64,000 nucleotides of DNA from CAVVFX01 sp963747535 (GCA_963747535.1 CAVVFX010000006.1:558001-622000), one strand, 5' to 3'. Positions 26,124-34,578 are shown, numbered from the stretch's first letter. Numbers and translations: made by a program. The notes: a model not told the origin generated them from the letters alone.

Positions 26124-28043
26124 TCACACCGCGAGCGACGTCTTGCGCAGCCAAAGTGCCAGGTTGACGGCCGTGAACAGCTGCAAACCCTCTTTGGCGT
26201 TTTTTAACGGCGCACTTTGGAAACTCTGGTAGGCAGACCGCATTGCGGCCTTATCGACAAAATGAGAGAACAAGGCCGGGTCCCCGGAATTCACAATCTC
26301 TTCCATCGTGCCTTTTTCCAGCTCCCACAGTTTCCGGTAGAAATTCGAGCTCAGATTTCCTTTGTTCCTCCGCCACTGGATCTCCGGCGGCAGGATACCC
26401 TCCATACTGCGACGAAACACCACGCGGTTCCAACCTTGCGCGTACTTCTGATCCGCTGGCAGGGCCAGGCAGAATTCGATCACACGCTGATCGAAGAATG
26501 GATAGCGGGCCTCCAGTCCGAACGCCGCGGTACACTTATCCGCCGTCTCCAACACGCTCGCGTAGGTTCCGTCGGAAATCCCCTCCAGGTGACTGGCGCG
26601 CGACGTTTTCGGACGCATATGAGTGGGTCCGGCAAGCTTCCTCACTCTGTTGCGGATACCGACTGCCCGCGCGAACCCCGGCTCGATCAAGCTGCTATTG
26701 CTCGACACCTCGCTAAACCTGCCACGTAACAGCCGCATCAGCCGGAAAGCCCAGATCGGAGCTACCGGCTTGACGCAAAGGTTCATAAAAACTCTTCTGA
26801 CCGGCGATCCCGGTAGCAGGTTGTCCCGCAGCATTCGCAGTTCGCCTGCCAGCGTCCTCCACCGCAGGGAAAACAACAGTTCGTGTAGCCGTGCAAAGCC
26901 ATGGGAGACCGCCGAGTCCCCATCGAAGCCGTCCAGCAGAACTCTCACCCCGTGCTTCGAGGCTTCCTCGAACATCCCCCAATGCAGGTACAGATTCGGC
27001 GCAAAATTGGCTTCATCCAGGTGAAAGTGCATCCGTTCGTTCTGACGCATCGGGCTCATGCGGTCCGCGTGAATGTAGTGCGGGATGAAGTTTCCGCTCG
27101 AGAGGACGGCCTGGATGTAACGGCGCTCGTCGATCGCTTCCAACTCGGTCTCCGGGGCTCCCGGAAAGATTGCCGACAACGTGTGCAGCGGTTGCCCTTT
27201 CGCGCTCAACAACCGCTGCGCCAGACACGCGACGGAGGACGAATCCATTCCCCCGCTCAAAGTGGACGCTACCGGGAACGCCGATCGCACTCGGCTGCGC
27301 ACGGCTAGAGTGAGCACGTCGCGAAAAGCTTCTGCGTATTCGCCATCCGATCGCAGCCGGATCTCCCGCTTCGGATCGAGAGACCAGTAGCGCTCGACCT
27401 TGGTTCCCCCGCTGCTGACCCACAAGGTGGACGCCGACGGAATTCGTTTGATTCCTTTGTAGAAAGTGATTTCCCGGTCATCGAACAGGTTCACCAGGTA
27501 GTCGGCGACCCGTACCTCATTCAGTTCTCGCGGCACTTCCTTGAGGCACAGCAGGGATTTGATTTCGGAGGCGAACGCGAACATCCGCGGCGAGTCGAAG
27601 TAATACAGCGCCTTGACTCCCATCGGGTCGCGGGCGCAAAACACCAGCCGGCGCGTAGCGTCCCAGATTGCAAACACGAAGTCTCCAACCAGTCGGCTGA
27701 CGCAGTTGCCGCCCCACGCTTCATAAGCAGCGCGAATCAGGTCGCTGTCGGCGATGCTCGAGTGAGGTTCCGGGAGACCCAGGGCCTCCAGCAGTTCGGC
27801 GCGATTGTCAATTCTCGCATCCGCGGTAATCACGGCGGTCCGGGAAGGATTGGAACACGGCATCCGTTCCAGTAGTGACTCGGGAGTTGTGTGCAAGGCA
27901 CAGTGCAGCATGCCGATGGACCCCTGCCGCCAGATCAGGGTACCGTCAGGGCCGCGGTGCTTGAGGCTGTCCGCCATCGAAGCCAGTTCCGCCTGCGCCA
28001 CCGCTGCTCCATCTTTGAGAAATACTCCCGCGATTCCGCTCAT
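26124..28043 (-). CDS. Lasso peptide cyclase, asparagine synthetase-like (C protein)
   Basis: The 639-residue protein begins MSGIAGVFLKDG. The catalytic Cys2 of class II glutamine amidotransferases is Ser here, so ammonia cannot be released from glutamine by that route. The N-terminal amidotransferase fold is otherwise recognisable (SLKHRGPDGTLIW, RIDNRAELLEAL). The C-terminal synthetase domain has the ATP pyrophosphatase loop (VASTLSGGMDSSSVACLA) and FGLEARYPFFDQRVIEFCLALP. Lasso cyclases use this domain to adenylate the ring Asp/Glu before macrolactam closure. The start overlaps the B2 stop by four bases. The nearby precursor, RRE and B2 genes argue against a housekeeping AsnB. Confidence 0.88.
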   Translation of the reverse strand: MSGIAGVFLKDGAAVAQAELASMADSLKHRGPDGTLIWRQGSIGMLHCALHTTPESLLERMPCSNPSRTAVITADARIDNRAELLEALGLPEPHSSIADSDLIRAAYEAWGGNCVSRLVGDFVFAIWDATRRLVFCARDPMGVKALYYFDSPRMFAFASEIKSLLCLKEVPRELNEVRVADYLVNLFDDREITFYKGIKRIPSASTLWVSSGGTKVERYWSLDPKREIRLRSDGEYAEAFRDVLTLAVRSRVRSAFPVASTLSGGMDSSSVACLAQRLLSAKGQPLHTLSAIFPGAPETELEAIDERRYIQAVLSSGNFIPHYIHADRMSPMRQNERMHFHLDEANFAPNLYLHWGMFEEASKHGVRVLLDGFDGDSAVSHGFARLHELLFSLRWRTLAGELRMLRDNLLPGSPVRRVFMNLCVKPVAPIWAFRLMRLLRGRFSEVSSNSSLIEPGFARAVGIRNRVRKLAGPTHMRPKTSRASHLEGISDGTYASVLETADKCTAAFGLEARYPFFDQRVIEFCLALPADQKYAQGWNRVVFRRSMEGILPPEIQWRRNKGNLSSNFYRKLWELEKGTMEEIVNSGDPALFSHFVDKAAMRSAYQSFQSAPLKNAKEGLQLFTAVNLALWLRKTSLAV

Positions 28044-28474
28044 GCGGTCCTCTCGTCAACTTCGCTAAGCGGAATCCAGTCCCGGATTTCTTCCTCGGAG
28101 CCGCCTAGAATTACGCCTTGGCCTTCCTCTAACCAGGCATGCGCCTGAAACCGGCTCTGACTGTCTCGCATCACTCCTATGCACAACCGGCTGCCGGTTC
28201 CCGCCCTCTCCAACAAGTACTGCCCGGTAAGCGCTCGGGTCAGGCAGGTCGATCCCACCGGGCACCACCGCGCAGCCGTTTCCAGCCATCGGACAATGTC
28301 TTTCGTATCCAGGTTGAACGTCTTCCTCCCCAGCCGGTTTCCCCATCGCAATAAACGCCGCGTATTCTTCAGGCCCACCACCGGCAACAGAATTCTCACG
28401 CCTGTTAGTAAGACCGAAGCCTCTATCAGGCACCTTCGCTGGTCCGGCCGCAACCTCCAAAACTTACGCAGCAT
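28040..28474 (-). CDS. Lasso peptide leader protease, B2 protein (transglutaminase-like)
   Basis: The 144-residue protein matches the B2/McjB C-terminal family of cysteine proteases. Candidate catalytic residues are Cys77 in WCPVGSTCLTRAL and His112 in RFQAHAWLEEG; the third triad residue could not be placed with confidence. It removes the leader after the conserved Thr-x position. The start overlaps B1 by 11 bases and the stop overlaps the cyclase start by four, so B1-B2-C are translated as a coupled unit. Confidence 0.87.
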   Translation of the reverse strand: MLRKFWRLRPDQRRCLIEASVLLTGVRILLPVVGLKNTRRLLRWGNRLGRKTFNLDTKDIVRWLETAARWCPVGSTCLTRALTGQYLLERAGTGSRLCIGVMRDSQSRFQAHAWLEEGQGVILGGSEEEIRDWIPLSEVDERTA

Positions 28475-28760
28475 GATCGGTGATTTCCACGAGCCCTTGT
28501 TCGCGCATCTGGTCGATCAGACGACCCACTTCCTTTGCGCACTGTTCCGGCGTGACGTCATATTCCGCGAGCAAATGGTTACAAATCTCATCCAGGCTTC
28601 GTCCTTGTTGGATGAAATTCCAGATTGCCGCTCCGGTCGGGTCTAATCCGAAATAGCTCTCCGAGGGCAAATGCAGAATTACTGCTTCGCCGTTCAGATC
28701 GCACGAAATGGCATCTTTCGTCGCCACAATGTAGTTGGTTTTGGCTGCGCCGGCAGTCAT
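28464..28760 (-). CDS. Lasso peptide B1 protein, PqqD-like RRE
   Basis: ATG 28760 gives 98 residues. It follows AGGAG and shares four bases (ATGA) with the preceding glycosyltransferase stop. A longer frame would run inside that gene. The PqqD-like features are present: ISCDLNGEAVILHLPSESYFGLDPTGAAIWNFI, then a helical LDEICNHLLAEYDVTPEQCAKEVGRLIDQMREQGLVEI. RiPP recognition elements bind the leader (here the WxxPxL motif) and deliver it to B2. The gene is separate from B2, as in most clusters outside the class II proteobacterial type. Confidence 0.88.
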   Translation of the reverse strand: MTAGAAKTNYIVATKDAISCDLNGEAVILHLPSESYFGLDPTGAAIWNFIQQGRSLDEICNHLLAEYDVTPEQCAKEVGRLIDQMREQGLVEITDHAA

Positions 28761-29980
28761 ATATTTTTCTCCTGTCCTGCTGGAATCATCCATTCGCTGT
28801 CTCCACACTTGATCTCGCGTAGCCGCATAGCGACGTGGTAGCACGCCAGGAGTAATTCATAGTTCTTCTCGCGAGTGTACTTTTGTTCGAATTCCTGCCT
28901 GGCTTCGCCATACATTTCACGCATCTCCACCGGGTGCGAAGCAGCCCACAGAACCTTCTCTGCCAGTTGTCCGGCCGACCCCGGCGCAAACAACAACCCT
29001 GTCTTTCCGTCCCCCACTAATTCCGGAATCGAACCCAGATTGCTCGCCACTGCGGGTAGGCCCGTTGCGAGTGCCTCGAGGATCGTCAGGGGCAATCCTT
29101 CATACCAGATCGACGGAAAAATCAGCATGCCCGCGCTCTTCATCTCCCTGAGCACTTCTTCGTGCGCGAGCGGCCCCAGCCACTTCACCCCCGGGATCGT
29201 TGCTGCTCCGCATCTCACTTCGTTTGCCAGCGGGCCGTCCCCCACGATGCGCAGGGGCACGCGCTCGCCAACGCTCCTCCAGGCCTCCAGCATCGTTTGG
29301 ATACCTTTTTCCGGAGAAAGCCGGCCAACGAATAAGGCATACGGCGAACGCTCGCCGCAAAACCCAGGGTCGGGATAAATGAAATTCGGCTTGACCGCGA
29401 TTTTGTGCTCGGGCACACCGCCTTCAGTGAACCGGTGTCGGGCAAATCCCGTCAGCGCAATATATAGGTCAATCCGCTGTTTCCAGGTACCCAATAAGTG
29501 GTGTAGCGACAACATGGCACTAACGCCGGCCGACGCCGCCCGGCTTCCCCGGTAGCACGAGTGGGCGATGGCGCTCCAAGGCAGGGCGCTTCCCACGCAC
29601 TCCTCGCAAACTCGTCCGTCCCGCATAAGAACGGCGGAAGGACAAATCAGCCGGTAGTTATGTAGTGTCAGGATTATCGGTATGCCCAGCGCCCTCACCG
29701 CGTGAAAGACAGAAGGAGACATTAGTGGAAAAGTGTTGTGGAAGTGAGCAACATCGATCCGCTCTCTAGCCGCTATCCAGCTTACTTCGCTGCTTGTCCG
29801 GCGATTCCATAACGTAACGGCAGCCGTCCGCAGCCGCCCATACCCGTTCAGTTCGTTATTGTGCCGCGTATAGCGAATCACCTCGTGCCCATGACTCTCC
29901 ATCATGGACGCCTCGGCGGCGAAGACATTGTCCTCGCCGCCGGACTGTTGATAGTAATTGTGTCCCAGCAGAATCCGCAT
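28757..29980 (-). CDS. Glycosyltransferase, GT4 family
   Basis: The 407-residue GT-B protein has an N-terminal acceptor domain (ILLGHNYYQQSGGEDNVFAAEA, VAHFHNTFPLMSPSVFHAVRALG) with CEEC and other cysteines. Its donor domain reads ALFVGRLSPEKGIQTMLEAW, IVGDGPLANEV, and FPSIWYEGLPLTILEALATGLPAVASN, with the E-x7-E of GT4. It starts nine bases after the epimerase stop, and its own stop is fused to the B1 start. It may add a sugar to the polysaccharide. Given the coupling, glycosylation of the lasso peptide is a possible but unsupported alternative. Confidence 0.88.
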   Translation of the reverse strand: MRILLGHNYYQQSGGEDNVFAAEASMMESHGHEVIRYTRHNNELNGYGRLRTAAVTLWNRRTSSEVSWIAARERIDVAHFHNTFPLMSPSVFHAVRALGIPIILTLHNYRLICPSAVLMRDGRVCEECVGSALPWSAIAHSCYRGSRAASAGVSAMLSLHHLLGTWKQRIDLYIALTGFARHRFTEGGVPEHKIAVKPNFIYPDPGFCGERSPYALFVGRLSPEKGIQTMLEAWRSVGERVPLRIVGDGPLANEVRCGAATIPGVKWLGPLAHEEVLREMKSAGMLIFPSIWYEGLPLTILEALATGLPAVASNLGSIPELVGDGKTGLLFAPGSAGQLAEKVLWAASHPVEMREMYGEARQEFEQKYTREKNYELLLACYHVAMRLREIKCGDSEWMIPAGQEKNI

Positions 29981-29989
29981 AGATGACGG

Positions 29990-30991
29990 CTAACTGGCCA
30001 TCTTGAGGCTTGTTTCGCCTTCGAGCCGCCCTGCCCGAGCCAACTCGCCCTCGATCCAGCGATAGGTGACTGCCAACCCGTCTTCCAGGCTGATCTGCGG
30101 CTCCCAACCCAGGACTCTTCTCAGCAGGGTGTTGTCGCTGTTTCGGCCACGTACTCCTTGCGGCTTGCTTAAGTCATATGCCTTCCTGATTTTCTTCCCG
30201 GCGATTCTGGCGACAATGTCGGCAAGTTCGTTGATGCTGATCATACGATCCTGGCCGAGGTTGATCGGAGAGGAGTACCCGGACCGCATGATGCGGTAAA
30301 TCCCCTCCACACAGTCGTCGATATAACAATAGGAGCGGGTCTGTTCGCCGTCACCCCATATTTCGATCACATCGCCGTCCGCCGCCAGGGCAATCTTACG
30401 GCACATTGCAGCCGGCGACTTCTCCCGCCCGCCGTCAAAGGTGCCCAGCGGTCCGAAGATATTGTGGAATCGCACGACTCGCGTTTCGAGTCCAAAGTCC
30501 TCCCGATAATGCCTGCAGACGCGTTCTGTGTACAGCTTCTCCCAACCGTAGCCATCCTCAGCGTCTGCTGGATAAGCGCTCTCTTCCTTCAAGGGAGTGA
30601 CATCGGTGGTCCTTTGGAGATATCCGGGATAAATACACGCGCTCGAGGTGTATAGCAACCGCTCCGCCGCATTGATCCGCGCGGCCTCGATGGTATGCAG
30701 GTTAATCAGCGTGTTGTTGCGAACGATAAGACCCTTGTTGTTCTCGATGAAACCGATCCCACCCATATCGGCGGCGAGGGCATAGACCTCTTGGACGCCG
30801 CGCGTCGCGATCAGGCAGTTGTCGAATTTCCGTAAATCCAGGAGTTCGAATTCGTGGGCCGGCGAAACAGCATACTGGGGTAGCTCGATATCTACGCCGC
30901 GAACCCAGTAACCCTTGTCCACCAGGTACTTTGTCAAATGAAATCCGATAAAGCCGCCTGCGCCTGTGACCAACGCTCGTTTCTGTGTCAT
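29990..30991 (-). CDS. GDP-mannose 3,5-epimerase-like NAD-dependent epimerase
   Basis: The 333-residue extended short-chain dehydrogenase has the NAD motif VTGAGGFIGFHL. It closely parallels plant GDP-mannose 3,5-epimerase along its length: ADMGGIGFIENN, TIEAARIN, TSSACIYPGY, YGWEKLYTE, VRFHNIFGPLGTFDGGREKSPAAMCRK, GDGEQTRSYCYIDDCVEG and GVRGRNSDN. All catalytic residues of that enzyme have counterparts: the Cys of SSACIYP, Tyr and Lys of YGWEK, and the Lys of GGREKSPAA. It would convert GDP-D-mannose to GDP-L-galactose or GDP-L-gulose for the polysaccharide. Substrate is inferred from motif identity. Confidence 0.85.
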   Translation of the reverse strand: MTQKRALVTGAGGFIGFHLTKYLVDKGYWVRGVDIELPQYAVSPAHEFELLDLRKFDNCLIATRGVQEVYALAADMGGIGFIENNKGLIVRNNTLINLHTIEAARINAAERLLYTSSACIYPGYLQRTTDVTPLKEESAYPADAEDGYGWEKLYTERVCRHYREDFGLETRVVRFHNIFGPLGTFDGGREKSPAAMCRKIALAADGDVIEIWGDGEQTRSYCYIDDCVEGIYRIMRSGYSSPINLGQDRMISINELADIVARIAGKKIRKAYDLSKPQGVRGRNSDNTLLRRVLGWEPQISLEDGLAVTYRWIEGELARAGRLEGETSLKMAS

Positions 30992-31030
30992 ATACTCTCC
31001 AGGTTATTTATTGAGTTTGTGATCTACCCC

Positions 31031-31864
31031 TTACCTCTTGTTCAGTACCGCTTCCGGCGAGGTATCTTCGTACCTGCCGAAGCCGCTCAATTGCCAAGCC
31101 CAAAGCGGAAGAAATCGGGGGGTGACCATGATGTACCGGCGCCATAAGCGACGGGGTTCTGACAGCAGGCGGAACAGCCATTCAAGCCCTCTATCCTGCA
31201 TCCACTTTGGAGCTTGTTTGACTCGCCCGGCATGAAAGTCAAAGGCCGCTCCGACCCCTACCATGATCACGCCGTCTAACACCGACTGCTGACGCGCCAT
31301 CCACTTCTCTTGCTTCGGCGTGCTGATTCCTGCAAATACGAGATCCGCATCAGCTTCGCGGATTCGGCGCCGGATGTCTTCCTCTTCTTCCTCTGTCAGC
31401 GCCCGGAAAGGAGGCGAGTAACTTCCCGCGATGTGCAGGCCGGGATACCTGGTTCGCAACTTATCGATAAGCGACCGAAGTGTTTCCGGGCTGCTTCCAA
31501 AAAGGAAGATCCTATGTTTTTCCAGTGCCGCTCTCTCGCACAACTTCAGCATCAGGGTTGGACCGTATACGCGTTGCTGATTGGGCAATCCGAGGGATCG
31601 AAGAGCCCAGACCACCGGCATACCGTCCGGTGTCACGATATCGGCCCGGTTGAGAATCTGCCTCAGTTCCGCGTCTTGCCGCGCCTCCATCACTCCATGG
31701 ACGGACGTGACGCAAACGTAGCGCGACGGACTTGCTGAACAGGACTGCCGCTTCTGCGCAATCCACTGCGAGCAAAGATTCGTGACTTGCTGGTAGCTGG
31801 TTGCGCTGACATTGGTGCCGCAGACGCATTGCTTCACCGGGATAGCGGTAGACACTTGTTCCAT
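31031..31864 (-). CDS. WecG/TagA/CpsF family glycosyltransferase (GT26)
   Basis: The 277-residue protein has the family pattern: YVCVTSVHGVMEARQDAELRQILNRADIVTPDGMPVVWALR, RVYGPTLMLKLCE, IFLFGSSPETLRSLIDKL, and LVFAGISTPKQEKWMARQQ, then VMVGVGAAFDFHAGRVKQAPKWMQDRGLEWLFRLLSEPRRL. The Asp in TPDG and the C-terminal RGLEWLFRL are conserved in TagA. Members transfer N-acetylmannosamine(uronic acid) or related sugars to lipid-linked primers. It starts 28 bases after the antiterminator gene. Confidence 0.92.
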   Translation of the reverse strand: MEQVSTAIPVKQCVCGTNVSATSYQQVTNLCSQWIAQKRQSCSASPSRYVCVTSVHGVMEARQDAELRQILNRADIVTPDGMPVVWALRSLGLPNQQRVYGPTLMLKLCERAALEKHRIFLFGSSPETLRSLIDKLRTRYPGLHIAGSYSPPFRALTEEEEEDIRRRIREADADLVFAGISTPKQEKWMARQQSVLDGVIMVGVGAAFDFHAGRVKQAPKWMQDRGLEWLFRLLSEPRRLWRRYIMVTPRFLPLWAWQLSGFGRYEDTSPEAVLNKR

Positions 31865-31892
31865 TGGTTTGGTTCCTTGAAGGCCGGCGAAA

Positions 31893-32405
31893 CTAATTCG
31901 GCTGCGTGTAGGTCTTTGACGGGACTGTCACGTCTGCCCAGTCTTTCGCCATCGTGATGCTGACCGACCGCTGCAGAAGCGTAATCGAAACGACCAGAAG
32001 GTCGCCGCCGTTTCGCACGATCGTTCCCTTTGCGCCTCTTAGTGGTCCGTCCGTGACAGTGACGGTGTCTCCTGTAACAAACTCGGGATACCGGTCCACA
32101 TTGGCAGGAGATTGCACAATGATTCTGAGAGACTCAATCTCTTCGTCCTGCAGCGGTGCTGGAATCTTCCCGACAGAAACGATGTGGACTACTCCGGAGT
32201 TCTGCAGGATAGGAAGCCTTTGCCTCACGTCAAAGCGGCAGAACAGATACCCCGGAAATAAGGGCTTCTCTGCACTCTTGATTGTGTGCCTGGTTGAAGG
32301 CTTGTAAAGCGGCAGAAAGGTTTCGTAACCCTGACCGGCGAGAGAACCTGCCGTTGTCCATTCACGATTTGACCTGGTACGAATTGCAAACCATTGTTTG
32401 TTCAT
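31893..32405 (-). CDS. NusG/RfaH-like transcription antiterminator (UpxY-type)
   Basis: The 170-residue protein has an NGN domain (WFAIRTRSNREWTTAGSLAGQGYETFLPLYKP, KPLFPGYLFCRFD) and a C-terminal KOW motif (EFVTGDTVTVTDGPLRGAKGTIVRNGGDLLVVSI). It is a specialised paralogue rather than housekeeping NusG: it stands alone at the head of a polysaccharide operon and lacks the secE-nusG-rplK context. RfaH/UpxY-type proteins load onto RNA polymerase and suppress termination across long, distal operons. The target is probably the minus-strand block down to about 20.9 kb, including the lasso genes. Confidence 0.87.
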   Translation of the reverse strand: MNKQWFAIRTRSNREWTTAGSLAGQGYETFLPLYKPSTRHTIKSAEKPLFPGYLFCRFDVRQRLPILQNSGVVHIVSVGKIPAPLQDEEIESLRIIVQSPANVDRYPEFVTGDTVTVTDGPLRGAKGTIVRNGGDLLVVSITLLQRSVSITMAKDWADVTVPSKTYTQPN

Positions 32406-32955
32406 GTCGTATGACGCCTATGCAGTAAATTTGGGCAAGCTACCGCCCTTTTTCAGCGAAAGCGCTCGGCTGATAAGTTAGAGAGGGTGCGACAAGGCCA
32501 CATCTCCAACACCTGTCCTGCCTGGGCAGTCTGCGCCGCTTGGCGGTTCGCCCGCACGACAGTGGCCCCGCGTTGGGGTTGCCTATCATTCTAAGAACAG
32601 CGCGCTCCCAACTAGAACTCTGAATTTCCCTAGTGACAAAGAGGCATTGTGCGATAGTGCCCGCGAGTGGACGCTGTAATTTACGTATCCTTTAGCCTTG
32701 CAGACGTTCGGCTCATCTTTAATTTGACTTTAATTTGAACGCGTATGCGGAGCAGTATGCTTCTTCACGAACACATTTGCCATGCGCGTTTTGGAGACGG
32801 GCTAATGATGTTAACCTCAGATATACACGGCTGGCTCTTTGCGTTGCTAACTGCCGGCGGTGCCATGTAGTAAGTCGTCAGTGTCCCGGGTTGGTGGGTT
32901 CTCACTTCGCAGTGATTTAGTTCGCAGACCTCTGATAAGCATCCTGGAGTGGACC
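32406..32955. promoter_or_regulatory. Divergent promoter region with a perfect 11-bp tandem repeat
   Basis: This 550-bp gap separates the antiterminator (leftward) from the histidine kinase (rightward). It contains two adjacent perfect copies of CTTTAATTTGA at 32717-32727 and 32728-32738, an exact tandem of period 11. The spacing puts both copies on one face of the helix and fits a head-to-tail regulator site. No gene is supported; short ORFs here lack ribosome sites or domains. The promoters of both operons should lie in this stretch. Confidence 0.45.
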
Positions 32956-33717
32956 ATGCCTGGCAAAGAACTACCGGCTATTCTTCCCGCTGTAACAGCG
33001 ATCCGCTCCGCTTCTTTCGACCAATCGAATGAGATTTGCGTCTATGACAATGAAGTGAATGAATTGGTGCATGTCGCGCGTGACGAAGAACGCAAGCGGA
33101 TCGCCCGTGAACTTCATGACGACCTGGGCCAGCGTCTGGTGCTGCTGAGTCTGGCCGCGGCCGAAGCGGCGGACAGCGTTCCTGTAGACATGCCGGATCT
33201 CGCCCTTCAGTTGCAATCCCTTCATAGGGAAGCTGCCGGGTTGTCCCGTGATCTTCGCAGGCTGGCGATCGAATTTCATCTCCCGGCCGACCTGTCACAA
33301 AGTCTCCGGCGCGCTTTACGGGATCTCGCTGCGGACTATCGGAGAAGAAAGCAAGTCCGAGTGCGGTTTCGCGCGATAAACGTACCGCGAAACCTGAACG
33401 CCATCAAGGCAAATCACGTGTATCGCATTGCGCAGGAGGCTCTTCGGAACGCGGCGAGACATGCCGGCAATGCACCGGTTGAGGTCGTGGTCATAGGTAC
33501 CGCGGCGTTCCTTCGCATGGAGATAACGGATTTCGGCGCGGGCTTCGATGTTTCCGCGCGGCGTCGCCCCTCGTTGGGATTGACCATCATGGAGGAGCGG
33601 GCGAGATTGATCCATGGTACTTTTCTGTGTTCCTCCCGGAAGGGTCGCGGGACAACCATCGTGTTGCAAGTACCCCTGGACAGCGAAACTCTCCACACCG
33701 GAGGAAAGGAGCGTTAG
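32956..33717 (+). CDS. Sensor histidine kinase, NarL/DegS-type (HisKA_3)
   Basis: ATG 32956 follows GGAG and gives 253 residues; an upstream GTG is less likely. The HisKA_3 phosphoacceptor motif is EERKRIARELHDDLGQRLVLL, with the His in ELHDD. The ATPase domain follows: HVYRIAQEALRNAARHAGNAP (N box), EITDFGAGFDVSARRRPSLGLTIMEERARLIHG (G1 and G2) and GRGTTIVLQVPL. No membrane segment or sensor domain is visible, so it is a short cytoplasmic kinase. The next gene, a cognate regulator, starts one base after its stop. Confidence 0.9.
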   Translation: MPGKELPAILPAVTAIRSASFDQSNEICVYDNEVNELVHVARDEERKRIARELHDDLGQRLVLLSLAAAEAADSVPVDMPDLALQLQSLHREAAGLSRDLRRLAIEFHLPADLSQSLRRALRDLAADYRRRKQVRVRFRAINVPRNLNAIKANHVYRIAQEALRNAARHAGNAPVEVVVIGTAAFLRMEITDFGAGFDVSARRRPSLGLTIMEERARLIHGTFLCSSRKGRGTTIVLQVPLDSETLHTGGKER

Positions 33718-33718
33718 A

Positions 33719-34360
33719 ATGGATCGCGCCACGGTATTGATAGCCGACGACCACACGCTCGTGGCCGAGGGCCTGCAGCGTATTGTCGAGCGGGAATTCT
33801 ATTGCCTCGGTATCGTCTCGCATGGAGAAGAGGCTATAACGGCAACCTTGCGGTCCTCACCGGATGTGCTCCTTCTGGACATATCAATGCCGCAGATCGA
33901 TGGTCTGGAGGTGGCGCGGAGGATTCGCGAGGTTTCCCGCACCAGGATATTCATCGTCTCGATGATTGCCACTCCGGAATACGTGAACGAGGCGCTTGCA
34001 GTCGGGGTGTCCGGCTATATCAGCAAAGAATGCGCGGGTACGCAACTCCTCTCCGGAATTAGGGAGATTCTTTGTGGAGGGACCTACGTGAGCACAGAGG
34101 TTTTCAAAGGCCGCGCCTCGCCGCCCGAATCTTCCCGCCCGGACTCGTGCGCCCAGGTTACGCCCCGGCAACGCGAGGTCCTGGAACTTGTCACCAAGGG
34201 CTTCCCCGCCAAGGTCATTGCACATCAGCTTTCCATTTCTCCGAAAACGGTGGAGTTCCACAAGAAAACGATGATGCGCACGCTGGCGGTTCGTAATACG
34301 GCTGAGTTGATACGCTTTGCCGTCGAGCATCGTCTGGTCGAATCCGCCTGGACCATCTGA
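33719..34360 (+). CDS. Response regulator, NarL/FixJ family
   Basis: ATG 33719 lies just after the kinase stop and yields 213 residues. The receiver domain has the acidic pair in LIADDHTLVAEG, phosphoacceptor Asp in DVLLLDISMPQIDG, Ser in IVSMI, and Lys in YISKE. The C-terminal LuxR-type helix-turn-helix is TPRQREVLELVTKGFPAKVIAHQLSISPKTVEFHKKTMMRTL. It is the partner of the upstream kinase. Its divergent placement from the antiterminator suggests control of the polysaccharide/lasso operon; the tandem repeat at 32717 is a candidate site. Confidence 0.92.
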   Translation: MDRATVLIADDHTLVAEGLQRIVEREFYCLGIVSHGEEAITATLRSSPDVLLLDISMPQIDGLEVARRIREVSRTRIFIVSMIATPEYVNEALAVGVSGYISKECAGTQLLSGIREILCGGTYVSTEVFKGRASPPESSRPDSCAQVTPRQREVLELVTKGFPAKVIAHQLSISPKTVEFHKKTMMRTLAVRNTAELIRFAVEHRLVESAWTI

Positions 34361-34463
34361 TACTGCGGCCTATCCGATCCCCTAGACGTTACATCACATT
34401 CGTTTTACGCACCGGTCCAATCGGCGCTCGATAGTTGCACATTTGTAGGTTTCCAGGCGGGAT

Positions 34464-34502
34464 AAAAAACCCGCTAGCTGCCCGGAGGATGGCAGCTAGC
34501 GG
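34464..34502 (-). terminator. Rho-independent terminator
   Basis: A perfect 12-bp stem (34471-34482 with 34491-34502) encloses an eight-base loop. On the minus strand it is followed by G and six T residues (complement of A 34464-34469). It ends the transcript of the small gene at 34579. It also lies about 100 bases beyond the response-regulator stop and could help stop plus-strand reading. Confidence 0.85.
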
Positions 34503-34578
34503 CGACGGCGATGAGTTGCTCGTCTGAAATCTATAGTGCTCAACCGAGGACGACTCGTCGATGAAGAGGTATGGCCGT

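Noticed and set aside
26124..28043. Housekeeping asparagine synthetase
   Set aside because: Cys2 is replaced by Ser, and the gene is fused by overlaps to lasso B2/B1 next to a precursor, so the cyclase assignment is preferred.
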